The notes under the pieces are model-generated. The model was given only the letters and a program-made list of their open reading frames with translations. It made no database searches and was not told the origin of the DNA. Made by a program: the position numbers and the translations under genes. Below are positions 44,201-58,499 of a DNA stretch of 64,000 bases, one piece after another (position 1 is the first letter of the stretch; every line of letters begins with the position of its first letter). The DNA comes from Anarhynchus alexandrinus (taxonomy: Eukaryota; Chordata; Aves; Charadriiformes; Charadriidae), in assembly GCA_008711295.1 (NCBI GenBank), contig VUYV01000090.1, forward strand, positions 7,413 through 71,412, written 5' to 3'.

Positions 44201-47200
44201 AATAGACTGTGACACACTCTGATGGCTTAAACACAATCATTTCCAAAGACTATTGGCATTGGTGCTGTCCTTGAGAGAAGAAACCTGGACAGAACCAGGT
44301 GCTTTCCAACAGGAGTCCAACACATTATATGTTAAACCCATTGCTGGAAGTTGTCTGCTCTCATTTGTATTCTTCAAATCTCACCTTTTCCCCATTGTCT
44401 CATGGCAGTCATTGCCTCTGAGATCTGCGAATGGCGCAACCAAAAAACTCTTGAACTTCCACAGAGTGCAGTCTTGAGTGCTGAGATTGGTCAGGTCAGC
44501 TGAGCAACACAGGAGCCACCCACACATAGTAGATGTCACTGTGGTCCTACTTCCAGAGATGGAGACCTATATTCACATGCTGCAGGAAACTAGCGTCTAC
44601 AGAACAAATTCCCCTATCCATCCAGTTCTTCACTTGGGCAACTGAAAGCAGAAAATCAAGAAGTACGTGAATCCTTTGTAGAAAGGATATGATCCTAAAG
44701 ATTTCTTTTGATTGTGTTTGAACTAAGAAGTATTTTCTGCATGAGAACCACCAGTGAATGATTTGAAACGGTTTTACAGTCTCCTTCTGTGCTGTGCGAA
44801 CTCTGTGAGACTTTGATTCTGTATTGAGGAACTATTGCAGAGTTCCTTACTTTCTCCTGTGGGATGGGGTTTACCTTGACATCAAAGAAGTGCATGCTAT
44901 GGACAATCATCATGGTCAGTCCATCCATTTACATTATATCCAGCCCTTTTCCTCAGCCCTAGTCAGAGATTTCTTTCAGTGGAGACTTTGGTGGTCAGAC
45001 CTTGCTGCTTAGCTTCTTCAGAAATATGAGGAAGAAACTGCTGCTTCTCAGTGTTTCTTTATTCTGAAGACATACCCCAGAATTTGAAGAGGCTCAACTA
45101 GTATATGGAATCTTTCTTATGTGGGGTGGAAATGCTTTCCTTGCAGCGACCTACCTCCCTCTGAAACCGCTTTCTGTACTATTCCCTGGAAATAGTCTGT
45201 AATAACAATGTCTGTGGCTTTGCTTTCTGGGGACATATACTGTGTCGAACAGTATCCTCAGCCAGAAATTCATGGTCAGATTTTGCTCCCTTTGCTGCTT
45301 TGCCATTGCAGAGGACAGCATTGCTGTCTCAGGGTCTCCAGTAATGGAGAATAAAGGCCAGGGGTGGAAGTCTCAGGGGCTGGATGGTCTGGGAGCTTTG
45401 GAAAAGTAGAAACAGGTGAAAAACTTCAAAAACCTATTACAGAAGTCTGTAACTTATTCTTTCTTTATCAGTAGGAAAAAGCAGGCTGACCAGGTGTATT
45501 TATGCAGGTTATATTGTCCTGACTCCAGCTTTGAGCTGGGAGGATCATGGGCACAACTGCACCGCGGCAGAGAGACGTATCTAGAGAAAGGACTGCTCTT
45601 ATCATGAAAATCCTTGTTGCAGTTGTGCTTATTTGAGAGGCTTTGTAGACAGTCTGGGTGGAGCTGGCTTGAAGTAATTCAGAGCAGAAGCTGGGAGAAC
45701 ATGGATTAAGTTTGCAGCTGCTACAAGGGACCTTATACAAACCCTAGAGATTCAAAGAAATAATGTCCAGAATTTCATTTTAGAAAAAATAGCAAAATTT
45801 ATCAGTTAAATGTCAAATAAAAAAGGGAAGGAAGACAATGTCCAGGAGGGGAGGAAATCCAGTGGTGCTTTTTTTTTTCTTTCCTCATGTGACTCACAAT
45901 TTTTCACTTACCAAGAAAAGTGCCTACAGCACATATCCTCTTGTTTTGCAAATGACCATAAAGGATGTGTTCACACTTTAATCATTTGTTTCCTCCTTAT
46001 AAATCAGGGCACATTTATGTTTTCGTGCTTTGATATAGCCATCACTGTAAATTTTTTGCAAATACTCTTGCTGAGGAACCTTAATTGATGCAGGTGATAA
46101 TACTGTCTGAGCCTGGCTGGGTGAATCAGAAATCTTACTGCAGTCTGTGAAAGTAAGTAGCAATTCACCTTCCTCCCTACTGGGCAGTAAGTAGGAAAAC
46201 ATACACTCACATCCACCAAAATGTGCTTTCCTTAATATCCTTGTCTCTGGTCTCGAGGATAAGATTTGTTTGTTTCCAAATCTGTTCCTGTGCTACTCAT
46301 AAAAACACTGTTGGAGCAGTATTTGTATGATGCATTTGACAGGCTACAAGTATTGGGCATACTTGATCCATCAAATCTGTGCAAGAGGCTGACTTGGGAA
46401 GTGCTTTGCCCTCAAAAGCCCTGATCACTTCAGGGGATGCCAGAAAAACGTTGGCAGTATAGGCAGTTGTGTTCGAAGTTTAGGATGCCATTTCTGTAAG
46501 AGAAATGAGAGACAGGTTTCTCTAAGAAGGGAAAGCGAGTGGTTGCCGAGAAGGTAAAATAAAAGAAAACAGGGAATTAAGGAGCTGCTCTGTGTATATG
46601 ATGATGGATTATTACTGCTTTTTCTGGCTATGAACAAGACTGTTTTCCTGAGCGTGGGGGAGAGAGGGGAGAGAACAGTTTGACAGGGCGGTAAGATCAC
46701 TCACTTGGTGGTAGAGAACTCTCAGCTAGCTTTGCCAGACAAGGATGAAATAAGTTGGATGACTAGATACAAATCTCTTTTTACTAGATCAGATGTCAGT
46801 GAACTAACATTTTTGTATTTGTAAGTCGACATAAAAGTGTAAGGACATTTACTTGCCTTGACCAATGCTTCTCACACAATAGTACAGGGGGAGGCGTGGG
46901 AGGAATGTGCCACCAGGACAAGACCCTAGGTATGAAGAGCACAGATGGATCTGTCAGTGCTAATGTCCTTCCTTAGGGGAAAATATGATGTGCTCATTAA
47001 GTTATTGCTATCTATATTTCTTAATTACCGTGTACTCATTATATAGGCTGTTATTACTGACCATTTAATCAATAATATCTTTGAAACAGTGTCAGTCTTT
47101 CAGACATGTAAATTTTAGATTCAGTAAACCAGTTTTCTTTTTTTTTATTATAATTTCTTTAAAATGGTACTCATTGTTGAAAACATCTTCTTTTATGGTT

Positions 47201-48059
47201 CATGTGACTTTTTTTTTATTCCATCATGGTTTTTTCTTTCTCTTGGAAAACTAATGCTGCCATTACTGTTGTTAGAAATTGTTGGTTCTTTCCCACACGT
47301 CTGGAACTGATTTTGTTCTCCGTGTTTCTAATGGAGCTGAAGTGAATGTGGCTCTTTGTTTAGCTTTCTTTTTGTGCCACAATATCATTAGGTGTCTGAA
47401 AAATGTAGAGCTTCTGTGGCACTGTACAAACATTAACTCACTGACCATGCCTACCTTTGCAGTAATTTTCATGTTGGGTTTTGCCTTCATCTGGCGCTTA
47501 ACTCAGGCTTGGTCCAGCTGTGTTTTGGGACCTCTTGGTATCCAATAGAACCTTGTGGCTTCACTGCACACGCCTGTGTAACCAGCATCATCACCCATGG
47601 TTTTGGTGTCTGCTGTGTATCTGCTGCTCTCCTAGTGCTGCTTCCCCAATAGATTTGTCTCTGTGAACAACACTCAGAGGGCCTCTATTCACACTCTCTG
47701 CCTCTCCACCCTTCTACCCTGCAACGTACCTCTTGGATGACACAGTTTCTAAAAATCACATTTAAAGATAGCACTGTGTTAATAAATATGTTTTATTAGG
47801 GGAAACACATTCAACCATGTGGAATTTGAAGGCTTAGTGCTTGCCAAACAACTGTTTTGTGCTCATCTCCTTGGCACCAAAATGCTAAGATGAAGGCTGC
47901 CTTCTGCAGGTTGCTGGATGGCGTGCTGGGAGAGTGTGCAGGGAGGGGGCTGGCATTACTGGTCAGGTAGCATTTGCTGTGGCGGTCATGTAGTTCTGGA
48001 CCTTTCTCTGTGACACATGCTGCTGTACCTCCTCCCACATCATCCTTCTCTTCCCTTTA
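41240..48059. other. No gene recognised
   Basis: Unique DNA. The portion at 41800-43700 is AT-rich and includes an exact POU octamer ATGCAAAT at 43083-43090. The portion at 43900-46700 has more balanced composition and many mid-length frames on both strands (up to 92 codons), which might be a very old decayed transcript or element, but no family could be named. No transposon ends were seen. Confidence 0.45.
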
Positions 48060-48403
48060 TAGCAGCTTTCCAGTATCTGAAGGGGTCCTACAGGAAAGAT
48101 GGAGTGGGACTTTTTACAAGGGCATGTAGCGATAGGATGAGGAGTAATTGCTTCAAACTGGAAGAGAGCAGATTTAGATTAGATATTAGGAAGAAATTAT
48201 TCACTATGAGGGTGCTGAGGCACTGGAACAGGTTGCCCAGGGATGTTGGGGATGGCCCCATCCCTGGAAGTGTTCAAAGCCAGGTTGGATGGGGCTTTGA
48301 ACAACCTGGTCAAGTGGAGGGTGTCCCTGCCTATGGTGGGGGAGTTGGAACTTGATGATCTTCAAGGTCCCTTCCAACTTAAACCGTTGTATGATTCTAT
48401 GAT
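48060..48403 (+). mobile_element. CR1 LINE, 5'-truncated 3' end
   Basis: This is the clearest repeat in the window. The sequence runs AGCAGCTTTCCAGTATCTGAAG ... TTAGATTAGATATTAGGAAGAAATT ... GGCACTGGAACAGGTTGCCCAGGG ... CCATCCCTGGAAGTGTTCAA ... and ends with GGTCCCTTCCAAC ... TATGATTCTATGAT, the avian CR1 3' terminus. It encodes the end of ORF2: one frame reads RFRLDIRKKLFTMRVLRHWN, and after an apparent 1-base insertion near 48254 a second frame reads APSLEVFKARLDGALNNLV. It lacks the endonuclease and most of the reverse transcriptase, so it cannot move. Divergence from the remembered consensus is modest, making it the youngest element here. Confidence 0.95.
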
Positions 48404-51400
48404 CTCTTCTTCTATCATGCTTTCCACTGCTCACCCGACCCCCTTCCCTGTGCTTCTTCACTCCATGGTCTTTTACCTGTTCAAGCCTTTCTGTTGCTTG
48501 ATCTTTCCTATGGCACTGCGTTCAATAAGCTTTTTCTCTTTTTCCAGGACCTCTGCATTCCAGTGACAGCTCCACTGGTACTGGTGGTTGGGTCTATCTG
48601 CCTTATGTCAGTATAGCCACACAGCTGCCTTTGCAGCAGCTCTGGGCTGCATTTGGCAACTGCTAGAAAAAAACCCTTCTATTTCTGCAGTAAGAGCTGG
48701 AATTACAGAGGGCAAGCAGTGTCTTGTAATGCTCTAGTTCTTCCTGGTCCCATTGGGGCTGCAACTGTGTGAGAGCTTCTGATCTGAATGATTGTTTCTC
48801 TGAAATAAACCCCTTTTTGAAACCCTGCTGGTGGTTATCTCAGGGGCTATGGGCATATGAGTCCTATCATGGGATGGCTGTTAGGGCACTTTGCTGTCCT
48901 TCCAATCTCAGCTCTTCTGGGCAATTCGTCTGGGGTGCTGAAAAGGGCATGGTGGTGATTGTCTTCCCCATTGGCTGGAGATAGCTGTGCTTTTTTGTGT
49001 TTCTTCTGCCACTTTCTTTTCCTTGGTCATCCTTTTCTGTAAACACTCTCCTGAGCATTTATCAACTGCAGAAAAAGTCATCAAATTTTCTTCATCAGAT
49101 CATTTGCTTATGGCTTATGAGTGACAGATAGTATACATTCTTGCTGGATTTGGTATTATTAGAGATTGTTGCTTGTTCCTACTATATTGGGGGGTGGTGG
49201 TGGTTGTGTTTGCTTTTCTGGCTTCTTCATTTTGATTTTAATTTGAATTGGATATTATGGTTGAAAGCTAAATTTTTACTTCAGATCTGTTGCTGTGACC
49301 AGGTGATTCTTCTGGCTGTTTTTTTCTTTTCAAATCTTTTACCTATGTGAATCTTCACATTTTAGCGTATTAGTCATTGCCTCTCCTTGCTGCGCTGGCC
49401 TTTCTCCATGTTGGCATGTCCAGCCATGGGCGGGTTCCTGGGAAGATCTCACAGTTCTAACTCCAACCACCCCAGCCCCATTGTACCCTGCAGGTATTCG
49501 GTGCTTATGGCAAAGCCATGACGATGCCCCTGAGAATGGTCAATGGCATTTGTAGGGTCATGAGGAACATTTTCTTTCTCTCCATAATCATGGATTGTCC
49601 TGCTGCTCTGAAGCACGAGTCTCCACCACAGCTGCAGCATCCTTGCTGGGGTTGCCGGAGATTAACGTTTGCACTCCGTTGTGCTTCATTTCTTCACTTT
49701 CTTCCATGTGTGTATATTCTAGAGTTTCCTTAATGGACTTTTTCCCCACAAACACTTGAGAAGACTGGCGGCTGAAGGGCTGTTTGGACTTTTTGAGTAA
49801 TGTTGTTATGAGCTTGGCTATACTCTCCCGTAGTAAAAACCGCTGTCCACTGTGTTTAAAGGCTTGGGGCTGCTGGGGAATATCTGATTTATTAATGGCC
49901 TCTTTTCAGCTTCCTCCTCATCTTAAGAAGATATAAGCAGGTAATTAGCTAGTTGCCAAGAAGACGGTGGAAATAAACTTTAAAATTCCTCCTTGTAAAA
50001 TGATTTATTTAACAGTTTTATTCTGACATGTGTGTTTTATGCTTTAATCATCTGTCTGTAGCTGTGAAACAGGCCAGGTCTCTTCATTTTATGCTGTTAG
50101 ATTTTAGAGGACTGATCCTACATGGTTTTGTTTTCTCTTTTGTTGCTGCATGTGAGTGTTTGTGTCGGCTTTCTGGTAGATCCTTAATTGGATTGTAACT
50201 GATTTTACACTAAAGACTGATGTCCAGTTTTCTTTTGGTCCTCTCTGGATTGCTCTGGTATCTGGAAGGAATCAATATTCAGAAATGTATTGAACATTTT
50301 TGCTATGGCTTTCCTTCAGGGACATGACTTATATTTGATCATCACTGCCAGTTGCCCAGGGTGATGGAGGTGTTCAGGTGCCTTGAATAATGTCTCTGTT
50401 CCTGTTAAGATTACTTTTTGGAACTGGAGTTCTGGTATCTACAGATATCTCCACCTGAATGCTGATAAAAAAGAAAAAGACTAGCAGCAGTTGTCACATC
50501 TTTTCCAAACTCCTTCCATTCCCTTTCATCCTTCCTGACTGTTTCCTTTGATGGTAATTCTATTTTTCCAGTTCCCAAAGTTCATAATCTCAAAGTCCTC
50601 TTCGAGTCTGGGCCTTCTTCAGAAGCTCATGTTAATCAGATTATTTGTGAAGCAGCCTTAGTATCACCCCAATAATCTTTATAGATATTGAATGACCTAT
50701 ACTATTTGTCAGGAACTTACAATAGGTACACAACTTTCTTTAGTCATCTGTTATCTGCAGTGTCCCTTCTGCTTCATTCAAGCATTTTCCATTTGTGTAG
50801 GTCTCATTTGTCTTGCAGATCATCAGAGTCTCTAAGCATCTTTCTCCTCTGCTGAAACAGACACAATAATGTCTGAAGAAAAAGATTCATGTCTGTAACT
50901 CATCACTTGCCACTTTTGTTCATTGTTAGAGCAAGACCGTGAATTCACCAAAACGAAAAACCTCTTCCTTAAAACTGGAGCCTGGAAAAGCCCGAGTTTG
51001 AGGCACTGAAAACTCATCTTTTCAGTTGCACCCCCAGGGAAAGCCAGAGGGATTTACAGTAAATATCAAGGTTTGCGTCCAGAACTGCTGACAAACCAGC
51101 CTCCTTTTGATAGATGGATTCATTATCACTTTCTAATTACAAGCAGATTTCCAGGTGTGTTCACCACGTTATAAATGAAACCTGTCCATTGTTATACAGT
51201 GGTGGCCTCTGGGTCAGCCGTAAGGGATCTATAGCTCCTCTTCTGTCATTGGACCAAATTAATCAGATGTATTTTTAACAGATAACCTTTACAAAAGTGA
51301 CTGATTAATCACTTGGTAATGTGGACTGCTATCAAGTTCATCATCTCCATATAAAGGAAGGAACTCAGCAAGACTACAATATGTCAAATGCATCGGTCTC

Positions 51401-51998
51401 AGTGTGTTAAAATACTTTCAGGGCCAGATGCTACTCTTCTGAAAGGATAGAAATCTGCTACATCAAACGTATATGTTTTTCTGCATCTGTGGGTCAGATT
51501 CTGTGCTCAGATGAAGGCTTTCTGGTTACGCAGGCTTGCTGTCAAATGGAGCCCCATGTGTATACATTTAAGGACAGAATTTGATCACTCCAAAGTAATA
51601 CAATTTCTACCAGATTCTGTCATTTGATTTTTTTAGAACTGTGATTTTTAAGAGGGTATTGAAAGCTGTACACGTCAGTAAAACAGAGCCAGTCTTTGTC
51701 TAATCCTGTATCCAAGGATAGATTTAAGTGTGATTTTTCTATGTTCCAGTCGCTTCTTTTGAAGATAAAACAGCCTGTCTTTTAATTTTGTATTGAAGAA
51801 TATGCTTGACATCTTTCAAACTGAGATTAGGTTAGCGAAGGCATACCCTCACTTATGCTGGAAAATGAAACAAGTTCCTAATTGTCAAAAGATTAATCCT
51901 TGGCAGTCATCCAGGGCAATATTTGCTGTAGCAACTTGGTATCCATCACGGTTAGGGACCAAAGGTCTTGTCATATACGTATTCCTCGCAGCAGCGCT
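48404..51998. other. No gene recognised
   Basis: Unique DNA of mixed composition with frames under 110 codons on both strands. No repeat end or RNA gene was recognised. Confidence 0.5.
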
Positions 51999-52024
51999 GT
52001 AGCAGGGCAGCACAGCCCTGCTAC
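51999..52024. repeat. Perfect 10-bp inverted repeat with 6-base loop
   Basis: GTAGCAGGGC, a six-base spacer AGCACA, and GCCCTGCTAC form a perfect GC-rich stem-loop. The stem does not extend further without mismatches, so it is far shorter than a microRNA precursor (arms of about 22 or more). No T run follows, so it is not a terminator-type structure on either strand. It may be chance or a protein-binding dyad. Confidence 0.85.
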
Positions 52025-52880
52025 CCTGGGCTGTGAGTCTCTGGGAAACTCTATCCATTCCTCAATTAGTGCCCTTGCAGGGGTCACAGTCTTTGATGAC
52101 TGGGCTATTTCTAAAGATTGAAATATAAAGCTCAGTAACATCCAAAAAAAAAAAAGCAATCTCCAAACTGATTTTTTTGTGCATTGCACTGTTTCTTGTT
52201 AGAGGTTTTAGCATCTACTAGAAGTTTGCTTCATCAATACTAATAACAATAATATTAGTGAAATGTGAGGGGTTTTTTTCTATGATAATCACCGTTACCC
52301 ATAGGTTGATATGCTTAAATTGTTTTGGTTTTTGTTTGGTTTTTTTTTTCTTTTTAACTAAACTTGCTGTTGAAGTGCAAAGCTGCTATAACAGCCCTTC
52401 GTCTGCCAGTATCACCAGTCCTGTCTCTGGTTTTGAGTACTGTCTTTTTCCCTCGGAAATTCATGAGAGGAGCAGAAACAGGGGTGAGCCTTTGTTGTCC
52501 TGCAAACCTAGCAGAAGAGTAGGTCAGTATTAGAAATACCTTGTCTAAATTACCAAAGGTAGCCTTGTTCTCTTAGTGTAACTAAAAGCCACGCAAAACT
52601 GCAAAACCCTATATTCCTCCTCCTGTGTAAGCCACCTCTGTTGTGTTTTGGGTGATTACTTCAGTGTAGCTTTAGAAAATTCTTCAAAGGGAGTTTTATC
52701 TCCCTTACTCAGCACAGAAATGACGATTCAGAAAACGGTCTCGGTGGGTTCAATATTCATTGTGACTGATGCCGTGTACCCATTGACTTTCCACACTGCC
52801 AGTTGGCAGGAAACTGCCTACAGTTTTCAATTTGCATGGCAGGGCAAAAATGGAGAAAAAAATCAGTCTGCTGCAAACTG
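52025..52880. other. No gene recognised
   Basis: Unique DNA with an A run at about 52143-52154 and T runs near 52339 and 52350. Nothing else was recognised. Confidence 0.5.
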
Positions 52881-52882
52881 AA

Positions 52883-52897
52883 GGGGGTGGGGGGGGN
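52883..52897. repeat. G-run ending at an undetermined base
   Basis: GGGGGTGGGGGGGG is followed by N at 52897. The N most likely reflects unreadable G homopolymer length rather than biology. Confidence 0.85.
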
Positions 52898-55800
52898 GCT
52901 TTGTTTTCTTTGAGTCCCATTCTGCACTGCTGAGGTTGACAGGATTATGGGGTGCGGGTAGATCTGGACTTGATCTCTCACTGATGTGTCTCTGCCCATT
53001 TAGTGCTTTATAGGCCCGAGTGAAAGGGGCAAATTGACAGTGTCCTGGCACGCTGCAGTCTATATTTAGATCCCTGATTTAAAGCTGACAGATGTGTAAA
53101 ATCATATGTAGCCAGAAAACTCCCTAGTGAAGACACAGCTGCATATATCGATGAGTCAAAGTTACTCCGGTTAAGGCTGGCATTAATTTATATGTGGCAA
53201 ATTCCCTCCAGATCTCAGTTCCTGGTAGTGTAATATCACTGAGTGTGGTTCTGGGCTCGTTCCACCAGCTCTGGATCAAACCATGTGCTTTTTGGTTATG
53301 AATGGAGAAGACTTGTAAATTTGAAGCACTGCTCTTCTCAGATGCTGGGTGAATGCCATCATACCCTCATTTAGATGTGGCAGCTGTTGTCAGTTACTTA
53401 ATCTCATAAATAAAATAAAGCCAAATTTCCACAAACTGAATCTGCCTCTATCACACAGCCTCCTGCAATGCCTTAAATGAACTGCGTATTTTTGTTTCTC
53501 AGGAATCTCCCTTTATAACCCACTCTACTGCTTGATTATTTCCTCTATGTTGTACAGGAAACAGTGAGTAAGTGATTAATAACCTGCCTCAGTTTTACTT
53601 TCCCCTCTTGCTGCAGCCTTGTCATGAAATAATGTGACCCACAGATGTCTGAGCAAAGCAATCCATTGCGTTAATGACAGATGCTGTTGGGGCTTGCTCA
53701 GTGAAAGTGAGCTATCGCAGGGAGAGAAGCTCAGGTATTCCTGCTACTTTGATCATCTGGAGTTTTTTTTTTCTTTTGCATAAATTTTGAACATGCTGAA
53801 AACTCCAACAAAGCACGACAAACCCACTCTGGAAAACTGCCTGGGGTGACTACCAGTCCCGGAGGCTCAGGAGGAAGCTAGGAAGCAGGTTTGCTGAAGA
53901 AAGGCAGAGTTAGCACTAAAAATTAGCATTTGCTGGCTGTAGAAATGGCAGGAGGTATGCGAGGTGTACCATATTATGTCAGTGCTTGCTTTCTTCTCTA
54001 CTGAAAAGGAGATAATGGAAAATAAGGCTTCTGCACTTAAACAAATGAAAACTCGCAGTCATAGTTAATTATATCATGCATGTCACCCTTCACAATGTTT
54101 AACATTGTCTGTTGTGAGTGAGTGATGGAAATTAAAATCTCAGAGCTAGTTTTATTAGGATTTAGTTAGGAGGCTGGTGTAGGGGGATAGCTGGCAAGAG
54201 AAATTTCCCAGTAGTAACACTCAGAGAGTGGGGAAGATTCAGACTGACAGTCGTTTTCATAAAGCACGAGGGCAGACTGAACCAAATTACAAGCTGATTG
54301 AATCTTTTAAGAGTTGCTAATCGTTTCTACAGTCAGTCTATAATACACTCGTCAACCATCAGCTAATGCACTGGAGTCAGCTGGGCTCCTAGCTGGAGAG
54401 AGCAGGCAGCCCTGGTGTGTGGCACTAAGCGCTGGCATGTGTCACGCTGGCTAATTGAGGGTGTCACCCAAGCACTGCGCCAGATCTTTGTTTTCCTGAG
54501 TAGTTTTTACTAAAGGCATGTTTGAGTAGAGGGAAGAGCGAAGTTTGGTAGCAGCAGAATCATGACATTGTACTACGTAAAGAAATATGATTAAGTGGTG
54601 ATACTGGGCACTCTTTGTTATAGTAACTCAGCAAAGGCAGCAGAACACACATTACGCAGATTACTCATAGTAGCTGGTTTGACCCAAGATAAGAAATTCT
54701 GCAGTTAAATTTGCTGGGTAGGGAGAGAGGTGGTTATTGAAAATTTCAATACGAACTAGAGAAACCTATAAAATGGTCTAAAGGCTCAATAATTTATCTG
54801 TTAGCAAAGAGTTAACCAGTGACCCAACTGCTCTAGGATCCGCAGGGATTTCTGCTGTTGGGGGTGGTGGGTTTTTCACCATTACTATTTCTGAAACTTT
54901 TCACTGCCACTCAGAATATCAGTGCATATCAGCATGTAGTTCCTAAGCATTTTGCTTCACATCAACTTTTTAAAATAACAAGAAGAAAAAAATATTAGCA
55001 ATGAAGAGGAAAGGAGAAACTGAGATGTAATTCTACAGTGGGTAGAAAGAATTACAGTGCTTTGCAACCCTACAGTTGTCTGCTGCAGTTCATACAATCT
55101 AATGCTTAATATAATTAGCCAGGGTCTTGCTCTCTTTTTGTTTCCTAAAGGCTGAGGGTCTTTTTCAAAGTCCTTAACTCAAGGGATGGAAGGTGTCCCC
55201 GCTTCTGTGTTCCCTCCTCTCACCCTTACCTTAAGGTACACCATTATCTTGCAGTAATGAAACCTGAAAACAATGGTAAAGAGTTAACATCAAGGACTTC
55301 AGCAAAACCACCGACAAAATACCCCACAATCCTGCTCTAAAGAGGTTTCTATAGAACATCTGAGTTAAGCATGGCAATTACAAAGAAGCTCAAGTGGTCT
55401 TTGCTTGAAATTGCAAATGTACCACATTGCATTATCACAAGAATTCGCATGCAAGAACAGTTTGCAGATGGTTTGCATTGGCATACTTTATGTAAACGCT
55501 CTAGGGAACAGATGGCATCATGGGTTCTTGTGGCAAATGTGAATTTATAGTGCTCACAACATGCTAAAGTCTTTTGCCTGTAGCTGAAAAGCAACAAAAA
55601 TGAAGTGGAAACTCAGCCCTGTAAATCAGTTTGCCAGTCCCTGTGCCATTGAAGCTATGGATAACATTTAGTTTAGTCTTTATTGTGAAATTTGGGTTCT
55701 TTTATTTGCCATCTACTTGCAATTGGGTGCGAGTGCATGTGGCGTGTGTGTGTTTATTTGAGTATGCATATGCAGCTTTTAAATTAATAGACTGACATTG

Positions 55801-58499
55801 TGTAAAGGCCAGGAAGTTGAGATCTCAACCATCATTTAATCCAAAGCTTTTGAATTTTTGATCAGAAATTGAATTCAGATAATTCCAGTTTTCTGTGCAC
55901 ACATAGATTGCTCTGGGAAAATCAATTGATTTTAAACAAATATTGGCGAATGTTGGTAGAAGTGGTCAAATAACAACATAGGCTAGAAGTATGAATTACT
56001 GACCTCTCAGTCATTTTGTACTTACAGATGCAGTGGGATGAGCATCAGGGCACATTAGTATAAAAATTGACAGTTCCTTCTCATTTGGACACAAGTTGGA
56101 ATTTGAACATATTCTGTAAAGAGGAGGTATTATTTAAGAAGCCAGACCTGTGGGGAAAAAAAAAAAAAAAGAATATTGTGTAAACAAGCAGTGAATTCAT
56201 TGAATTCCTTTGGAGCTATTATATTGAACTTGGAATATAATTATTATTGTGGTGTATTCCCTAATTATTTAGATGCTTGTAAAAATTGATTTTATGTAAA
56301 CACAGCTTGTTCTAAAACAGCCAGGTCTTTGCAGTGAACATAAGTTGTTTAAAATTTATTGACCTGTCGTTCACATGTGTTACTTTACTAGCACTTAATG
56401 GTCTGTTTAGATAGTCTTGGTGTGTATGAACTCCCAGTGCGCTACTCCAAGCACCACACGTTGACAGGTAGCTGCCATGTAGATAAAATAAGGGGCCCTA
56501 CTCCAAAGCATACAGGGACACACAATCATTAGTTATTTTCTAATCTAAAGCAGGGATTTCCTCGGCAGCCAGAGGAAAAGAAACGTTCTGGTTTGGCATT
56601 ATCTTTGCAGCTGAGTTCGGCCCTAAGTCCTGAACCAATATGCAGCAAGGCCAAAAGCAAACAAGCAGGAAATCCAGCCTTGCACCGAATGTAATTGATT
56701 TAAGGAGTCTGAGCTTTGAGGGTTTCTTTTTGAATGCGTCGCGTAGACAGTGGCTGAGATTAGAAACTTATTTAGTCCTTCAAACTCTCCCAAAAGATTA
56801 AAGACTGGTAATGGAAAGGTAAATTACTTTTGTAGTAGATAGAGATCACCTTAAAAAACCATTTGTGGTAAAACTTGCTGCGGTGTTTTTTCATCCTGTG
56901 TATAAATAAAGCTGTCCAAAAAGAAAAACTAAAACAACCAAAAAGCATTACTTTTCACAGTGCTTATTCTCCGCTGGCTTAAATGTGATTGCTGTACTTC
57001 TTTTTCTTAATTTTCAGGGCTCCTGTGTATTTTGTGAGTTGACATCACCTTTTTTATTGTTTAGGTCTCATGAAAAAATGATGCCAATTATATGTTGTAG
57101 ATCGGTATAGCTCAAGTTACTAACCAAACTTTGCTATTCTGTTTCTACATTTATGAGGCTGAGTATGTCCAGAGACTGCCAGGTTTTCTGGTTGCTTCTT
57201 GTAATTGCGGATCAGCAGCATAGTTGTCTTAACTTGACACAGGCAAGGGTTGCATCCCTAAAATCCACTGCTGGAGTGTCATCTGTCCTGCCCAACTTAG
57301 TGGTTGTCAGTGTGTCTATGATCTAGGAATACTTGGCACCTAAAAAGGTATTTATCTTAGCTTTAAATGCCTGGTTTGAAAACACAGTCCTAAATTCATA
57401 CTAATACTACATCATACCATCTGAAAACTTACTCTCAGAATACTTGGGGCCCTGGGAATTCAGCAGCAAGTTTTTCATAGGAAAACTATTTTATGTCTGT
57501 GTTTCAGTATTTCATTATGTTCTTAAGTAAAGATTGTATTATGTTACTATTTTTTTTTTCACATATGCAGTTGCATAGTTGTTTTTCTGCCTTCGTGTCA
57601 GGCCAAATTCTGCTATATTTGGCCATCAGTAATTCAGAGTGACTATTATTTCCAGTGGATTTACAATTATGTAACTTGACATGACATCTGCAGTATTGAT
57701 AAGATAAATCAGTATCAGGTTTTGTTTGCTGTGGCAATAAAGATGTTTATCCATTGACTTTTCAAAATACACTGACCTTCCCTATAGACTGAGCAATTCC
57801 AGTATCCCTAACTCTTAAAAAAGACAAAACCCTCACAACTCTTAAATCCTTCACTCCTGTGGAATACACTTGTCTTTGAAAGCATACAAATTTAAAACAT
57901 AAATAGCTATGGAAAATGCTTTAAAAAATGAAGAAATTTTGCCCATATAATTCTGTCTTTGCTATTTTCCACTAATACAGGATTACAAGTTTTCTTACTA
58001 GCCATCCATTAAAATTGACAATTAGTACTTTAAAAAAGCAGGCCATCCTCTACCTGATAGATATGAACATAATTTATCAGCAACAGAAATGTAACATTGA
58101 CCTGACGGATTATATATTTGGAGATCAGAATCAAGTTCACAAAAATGGTTAAAAAATATTATTTGAGAAAAGCTCTGCTCAATAACTCCATATTATTCCT
58201 CCAAAAAATACAACTTTTTTGTGCTTAAGTTTCATATTGCTTTCATAGTTTTTGCCCTAGGAGCAGTGTGATTAGCTCAGGAGGGTGTTTAAGCCTAGAT
58301 TGTCAACCTCCAGAGCTATCTTATTTTGAATGGTTGTATTTAGTGATAAAGTATTTGCCATCAGTTCTGTTCACTAACAGGTGGTCACATTTTAATGTGC
58401 TGAACATGAGCAAATCCTGTTGAAGATAAGGAAGCTACAATAGTGTGGTGCCTCTGACAGGTTTAGGTCTAGAGATTTTTCTGTTAAAAAGTCCCCTTT
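52898..58499. other. No gene recognised
   Basis: Mostly AT-rich unique DNA with very few frames above 75 codons. Features are limited to an A15 run at about 56156-56170 and a short GT repeat at about 55743-55752. Nothing was identified as a transposon or RNA gene. Confidence 0.55.

Noticed and set aside
43900..46700. Balanced-composition stretch with many mid-length frames, suspected decayed giant exon or retroelement
   Set aside because: Reading both strands gave frequent stops and no polymerase, capsid or other recognisable motif.
50340..50385. CAGTTGCCCAGGGTGATGGAGGTGTTCAGG, resembling CR1 ORF2 DNA
   Set aside because: The match is under 40 bp and the adjoining CR1 blocks are missing, so it was not called.
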